Origin: an uncultured Lachnospiraceae bacterium
GTDB lineage: Bacteria > Bacillota > Clostridia > Lachnospirales > Lachnospiraceae
Direction of reading: 5' to 3'
Assembly (NCBI GenBank): GCA_934385475.1
Contig: CAKRPS010000046.1
Span: forward strand, 1 to 17,061
Length of the DNA stretch: 17,061 bases
A program made the position numbers and the translations under genes. The notes beneath the pieces are model-generated. The model searched no databases, was not told where the DNA came from, and saw only the letters and a program-made list of their open reading frames with translations. Every line of letters starts with the position of its first letter. Positions within the stretch are counted from its first letter, which is position 1. Below, piece by piece: positions 14,356 to 17,061 of the stretch.

Positions 14356-15324
14356 TTAGTCCGGAATGATCAGGCCAACACCTTTGATCAGGTCTTTTCC
14401 CTCATCAGACTTCAGGTAGTTAAATAATTCCTGTACAGCGGGGCTCTGCTCTGTGATCTCTCCCTTGGTTGCCATTACGAAAGGTCTGCTCAGCTTATAG
14501 TCGCCGGCCTTGATATTTTCCTCTGTAGGCTCTACATCATCCAGTGCAAGAGCAACAACAGAATCATCTACTACATCAAGAGATACATAACCGATTGCAC
14601 CAGGTGTTGATGCTACCTTTGCCATAACTGCACCGGTAGAATCCAGCTCGTTTGCATAAGCACAGGCATCTTCCAGTCCAAGAAGCTCCTCAAATGCTCC
14701 TCTGGTACCGCTTCCTGCCTCACGTCCTACTACAACGATTGCCTCATCTGCTCCACCGACATCACTCCAGTTTTTGGTTTCACCCTTGTAGATGCTGACA
14801 AGCTGATCTGTCGTGAGACCTGTCACCGTTCTTTCCGGATCTGTTACCACTGCGATTCCATCAATGGCAACGATATTCTCTACTGCGCCGGAGGATTTTT
14901 CTTCATCCTTTAATGCTCTGGAGGAATTACCAATGTCTACACTTCCTGCAAGTACGGACTCAATTCCTGCGGAAGATCCGGTAAATTCAGCCGTAACCGT
15001 CACATTCGGATATTTTGCCATAAAGCTCTCTGCTACTGCATTTGCAAGTTTCTCCATCGAGGTAGAACCAGCCATTGTAACAGTTCCGCTGATATCAGCA
15101 GCAGGCTCCTGTGCTGCGGTATCCTCTGTAGCAGCATCTGCTGTCGTGTTATCTGCTGCGGAGGTATCCTCTGCTGCAGGTGCATCCTGTGTTGTTTCCT
15201 CTGTCTGTGTGGCTGTGTCTGTTGCTGTTGTATCAGCAGCGTTTCCACATCCAGTCATCGTTCCTGCTACCAGAACAGTAATACCAGCCAAAGCTGTGAT
15301 TTTTTTCAGTACATTTTTTTTCAT
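14356..15324 (-). CDS. pstS: Phosphate-binding lipoprotein PstS
   Basis: This 322-residue extracytoplasmic phosphate-binding protein delivers phosphate to PstCA. A lipoprotein signal peptide (MKKNVLKKITALAGITVLVA) ends in lipobox MTGC with Cys26 as lipidated residue. Residues 28-78 are an unusually long Thr/Ala/Asp/Glu/Gln-rich tether without hydrophobic content. The ligand-binding fold begins near 80: GSTSMEKL (86-93), FTGSSAGIESVLAGSVDIGNSSR (114-136) and GREAGSGTRGAFEELL (200-215) supply the Ser/Thr/Arg/Asp contacts typical of PstS. The ATG at 15324 has GAGGA at suitable spacing; the longer frame from 15372 would put a hydrophilic stretch before the signal peptide and overlap the promoter. 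It is first in the pst operon, with a TATAAT-type promoter and Pho-like repeats upstream. Confidence 0.95.
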   Translation of the reverse strand: MKKNVLKKITALAGITVLVAGTMTGCGNAADTTATDTATQTEETTQDAPAAEDTSAADNTTADAATEDTAAQEPAADISGTVTMAGSTSMEKLANAVAESFMAKYPNVTVTAEFTGSSAGIESVLAGSVDIGNSSRALKDEEKSSGAVENIVAIDGIAVVTDPERTVTGLTTDQLVSIYKGETKNWSDVGGADEAIVVVGREAGSGTRGAFEELLGLEDACAYANELDSTGAVMAKVASTPGAIGYVSLDVVDDSVVALALDDVEPTEENIKAGDYKLSRPFVMATKGEITEQSPAVQELFNYLKSDEGKDLIKGVGLIIPD

Positions 15325-15358
15325 AATATTTTCCTCTTCCTTTCTTGTTGATACTGCC

Positions 15359-15387
15359 ATTATATGAGACACCCCGCTTTACAAACC
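15359..15387 (-). promoter_or_regulatory. Probable pstS promoter with weak -35
   Basis: On the minus strand a perfect TATAAT (15359-15364) is 17 bases from GGTTTG (15382-15387), a poor -35. A perfect -10 with a poor -35 is expected for an activator-dependent promoter, consistent with PhoP control. The leader to the pstS ATG is about 30 bases. The gene-free stretch 15325-15663 otherwise holds the repeats listed separately and AT-rich DNA. Confidence 0.6.
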
Positions 15388-15414
15388 ACCATGTTTCCGT
15401 AAGGGGTTTGTAAA
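15378..15414. repeat. Inverted TTTACAAACC repeat in the pstS control region
   Basis: TTTACAAACC (15378-15387) and GGTTTGTAAA (15405-15414) are perfect 10-base inverted arms around 17 bases. Each arm contains TTTACA, the Pho-box core. The distal arm reads TTTACAA on the minus strand and is followed 11 bases later by CTTACGG (15397-15403), a degenerate second direct repeat. The proximal arm overlaps the pstS -35. Operator function for PhoP is inferred. Confidence 0.5.
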
Positions 15415-15420
15415 TCTTTT

Positions 15421-15438
15421 TTTACGTTCCTTTTACAG
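15421..15438 (+). promoter_or_regulatory. Possible second Pho-like half-site pair, plus orientation
   Basis: TTTACGT (15421-15427) and TTTACAG (15432-15438) are direct repeats 11 bases apart on the plus strand, just upstream of the inverted repeat. Spacing and core fit a two-copy PhoP box pointing toward the phosphatase gene, but that gene starts 226 bases away, the DNA is T-rich, and no promoter is placed correctly beside the pair. Confidence 0.3.
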
Positions 15439-15512
15439 ATGTCTCGATAATGTTCAGATACAGGCGCGGAAATACTGGATTTTTGTCAAAAAAACTGTTA
15501 TTATCTGTTTTA

Positions 15513-15541
15513 TTGGTATTGTGGGAATAAAACTCTACGAT
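15513..15541 (+). promoter_or_regulatory. Candidate promoter for the LMW phosphatase gene
   Basis: TTGGTA (15513-15518) and TACGAT (15536-15541) are 17 bases apart, each matching four of six consensus positions. It would give a leader of about 115 bases. The stretch is AT-rich, so chance matches are likely, and this is only the best candidate seen. Confidence 0.3.
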
Positions 15542-15663
15542 ATTAAATATTCGATAGGAAAACAGGTTATGCTTATCTACAGATACATATAGAAATAGAA
15601 AACAGAATTCTATATTTGAATGAAGTTCTGATTGATATCAGATTTTTGTGAATGGAGAACGAA

Positions 15664-16149
15664 ATGATCAAAATATTATTTGTATGCCACGGCAATATCT
15701 GCCGGAGCACTATGGCACAGAGTGTCATGACTCATATGATCGGACAATTACGCAAAACAGGAGAATTTCAGATTGATTCCGCAGCTACAAGCCGCGAAGA
15801 AATCGGAAATCCTCCTCATTATGGAACCGTGAATAAGCTTCGCGCTGTCGGCATCCCTGTTGTTCCCCACAGGGCCCGCCAGATGACCATTGCTGATTAC
15901 GATACCTTCGATTATCTGATCGGCATGGACGATGCAAATATCCGCAACATGACGCGCATCGCGGGCGGAACAGACAGCGATGGCAAAATCTTTAAACTGC
16001 TCTCCTTTGCACAGTACCGCAATGCCCCAACCAGGAATCTGCCTTCCGCGAGGGATGTGGCCGATCCCTGGTACACAGGTGACTTTGATGCCACCTACCG
16101 CGACGTTGTCGCTGGCTGTGAGGGGTTGATCAGGTATTTGCAAATTTAA
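15664..16149 (+). CDS. Low-molecular-weight protein tyrosine phosphatase
   Basis: This 161-residue cytoplasmic phosphatase removes phosphate from phosphotyrosine (or arginine) on proteins. The P-loop C-H-G-N-I-C-R-S lies at residues 8-15, with Cys8 as nucleophile and Arg14 as phosphate ligand. The general acid appears in DVADPWYTGD, with Asp134 followed by Pro135, and the DYLIGMDDANIRNM segment (83-96) is also typical. The ATG at 15664 is chosen because GGAG lies six bases before it and the protein then starts directly with MIKILFVCHGN; the ATG at 15652 would add four residues and has no ribosome site. It is the only intact gene on the plus strand, divergent from pstS and convergent with the decayed HTH gene. 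Substrates are unknown. Whether it is a tyrosine or an arginine phosphatase (YwlE-like) is not resolved. Confidence 0.93.
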   Translation: MIKILFVCHGNICRSTMAQSVMTHMIGQLRKTGEFQIDSAATSREEIGNPPHYGTVNKLRAVGIPVVPHRARQMTIADYDTFDYLIGMDDANIRNMTRIAGGTDSDGKIFKLLSFAQYRNAPTRNLPSARDVADPWYTGDFDATYRDVVAGCEGLIRYLQI

Positions 16150-16224
16150 CGGATTTCTTCGGAACCCTTCTTTCGCTTTTAAGCCAAGTTCCTCGTGGTT
16201 TTGTCTGAGCCAAACATTGTAAAA

Positions 16225-16638
16225 TCATATTCTTATCTGGAACAATCCATGACGATTGCAGTATGCATAGACATTTCCATGTCCGGCAATCCGAAATCTA
16301 CATTCTGCACTCTGCTCCGGATAGAACTTCTCAAGCTGTAGCCGTTCTTACGTAACATAGACAAGAAACGAAATATAATGATGCTTCTCCATCTCGTGCG
16401 GTACCGTAACATAATACTCGTTCTCTAACCGTTCCACCGTAATCACATGCTCTGGATCAGCTTCTTCTGCCTCCAACGCTGGCAAGGTTATTCCGCAGCA
16501 GCTCACCACGGACTCTCCAATCGAATGGACCACATTGCCTGACATCAGTTCAATCACAGATACCCTGAGTGCTCCGGCAAGCGGCTCCAAAAGTGAAATG
16601 TCAGGAAACCCTTTGGCATTTTCTCATGAACGGCAAAA
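16225..16638 (-). pseudogene. Decayed HTH regulator with desulfoferrodoxin-like C-terminal domain
   Basis: One reading frame carries recognisable protein across two in-frame stops. After a TGA (16624-16626) where family members would have the Trp of a K/S-W-E turn, it reads ENAKGFPDISLLEPLAG and VSVIELMSGN, the end of an XRE-type helix-turn-helix. It then jumps to VVHSIGESVVSCCGITLP and HEMEKHHYISFLVYVT, meets TAA (16348-16350), and continues in the same frame as ERLQLEKFYPEQSAECRF and AYCNRHGLFQIRI to TGA at 16225. SCCG and HEM..HYISF resemble desulfoferrodoxin-like domains appended to HTH regulators in Lachnospiraceae (from memory, unchecked). The HTH start is missing before 16638, and the linker with the first CxxC pair appears deleted at 16531-16542. 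An 80-residue frame (16348-16590) is open from a TTG but lacks a ribosome site. It lies directly after thrS. Confidence 0.75.
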
Positions 16639-16643
16639 TCAGG

Positions 16644-17061
16644 TTAAGCTCTCCGCTTATTACGAATCTCTTCGTCAATCTTTTCCGCAAACTCTTCAAG
16701 GGAAAGAACGGTGGTATCCGCTTCTCCGTGTAATCTATAGGCAACTGTGCCATTCTCCATCTCTTTTGCACCGATTACAAGAAGATACGGAACCTTCTGT
16801 ACCTGTCCTTCTCTCATACGATATCCCAGCTTCTCTGCACGGTCATCCAGCTCTACCCTGATATTCCGGTCCTCCAGAGTATCACAGATTTTGTGGACAT
16901 AGTTCATCAGTTCCTCATTATCTGTCTTGACAGGCATAACCTTTACCTGTACCGGTGCAAGCCACGTCGGGAGATTTCCCTTCGTCTCCTCCAGAATATA
17001 TGCCATAAACCGGTCTAACGATCCCAGAATCGCTCTGTGCAATACCACAGGTGTCTTCTTC
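16644..17061 (-). CDS. thrS: Threonyl-tRNA synthetase, C-terminal part (continues beyond the window)
   Basis: The frame is open from the window edge to the TAA at 16644-16646, giving 138 residues. It contains the last part of the class II catalytic domain, motif 3 region VVLHRAILGSLDRFMAYILEE, then WLAPVQVKVMPV and the anticodon-binding (HGTP) domain ending in LSLEEFAEKIDEEIRNKRRA. This is the usual C-terminus of bacterial ThrRS, which charges tRNA-Thr. The ILGSLDRFMAYILEETKG variant is a recognisable threonyl family form, although prolyl enzymes share the fold. The true start, editing domain and any T-box leader are outside the window. No clear terminator follows; the decayed HTH gene begins within a few bases of the stop. 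Confidence 0.93.
   Translation of the reverse strand, partial: KKTPVVLHRAILGSLDRFMAYILEETKGNLPTWLAPVQVKVMPVKTDNEELMNYVHKICDTLEDRNIRVELDDRAEKLGYRMREGQVQKVPYLLVIGAKEMENGTVAYRLHGEADTTVLSLEEFAEKIDEEIRNKRRA

Noticed and set aside
15033..15248. Gln/Arg-rich open frame and apparent tandem repeat opposite or within pstS
   Set aside because: It is an out-of-frame reading of the low-complexity PstS tether; the DNA repetition follows from the Thr/Ala/Asp/Glu codons.
16150..16224. Bidirectional terminator between the phosphatase gene and the decayed HTH gene (GGAAC/GTTCC arms)
   Set aside because: The arms are five bases with a loop over 20 bases and no clear T run next to them; no terminator is supported.
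1..17061. Mobile element, defence system, CRISPR array, riboswitch or other novel system
   Set aside because: No transposase, integrase, phage gene, regularly spaced repeat array or recognisable riboswitch core was seen; apart from one decayed gene, nearly all sequence is explained by standard chromosomal genes.

Overview
The window looks like an ordinary chromosomal segment of a low-to-mid GC Gram-positive Firmicute, most likely a clostridial (Lachnospiraceae-type) gut anaerobe. The basis is strong GGAGG-type ribosome binding sites, a PhoP/PhoR plus Pst plus NptA phosphate module, a RelQ-like small alarmone synthetase, a DUF975 membrane protein, and a decayed HTH/desulfoferrodoxin-like gene of a kind I recall mainly from Lachnospiraceae. 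The genus cannot be fixed from the sequence alone. Almost every gene is on the minus strand, so the biological order runs from high to low coordinates. No rRNA, tRNA, insertion sequence, prophage or CRISPR array is visible.

Right edge (16150-17061): the 3' end of thrS (threonyl-tRNA synthetase) enters from outside the window. Just downstream lies a short, clearly broken gene (HTH plus desulfoferrodoxin-like domain, with in-frame stop codons and an internal deletion). It converges on a plus-strand low-molecular-weight tyrosine phosphatase gene (15664-16149).

Centre (6926-15664): a nearly complete phosphate-starvation module in one direction: pstS, pstC, pstA, pstB, phoU, then nptA (Na+/phosphate cotransporter with a fused PhoU-like tail), phoP and phoR. 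High-affinity ABC uptake, secondary uptake, the PhoU signalling adaptor and the sensor/regulator pair all lie together. A three-copy, 11-bp-spaced TTTACA direct repeat fused to a promoter in front of nptA is a convincing PhoP box. A weaker, partly inverted version sits in front of pstS. A strong hairpin separates pstS from pstC.

Left part (1-6840): a DUF975 membrane protein gene with its own terminator; a relQ-rsmF pair (alarmone synthetase and rRNA m5C methyltransferase) behind a good sigma-A promoter; then an MBOAT acyltransferase, a membrane-anchored SGNH hydrolase and rluF (23S rRNA pseudouridine synthase) behind a second good promoter. The left edge carries the first 16 codons of what is probably ligA.

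I found no undescribed system. The items most worth checking are the nptA Pho box, the architecture upstream of pstS, the pstS/pstC hairpin, the decayed HTH/desulfoferrodoxin gene, and the MBOAT-SGNH surface-acylation pair translationally coupled to rluF.
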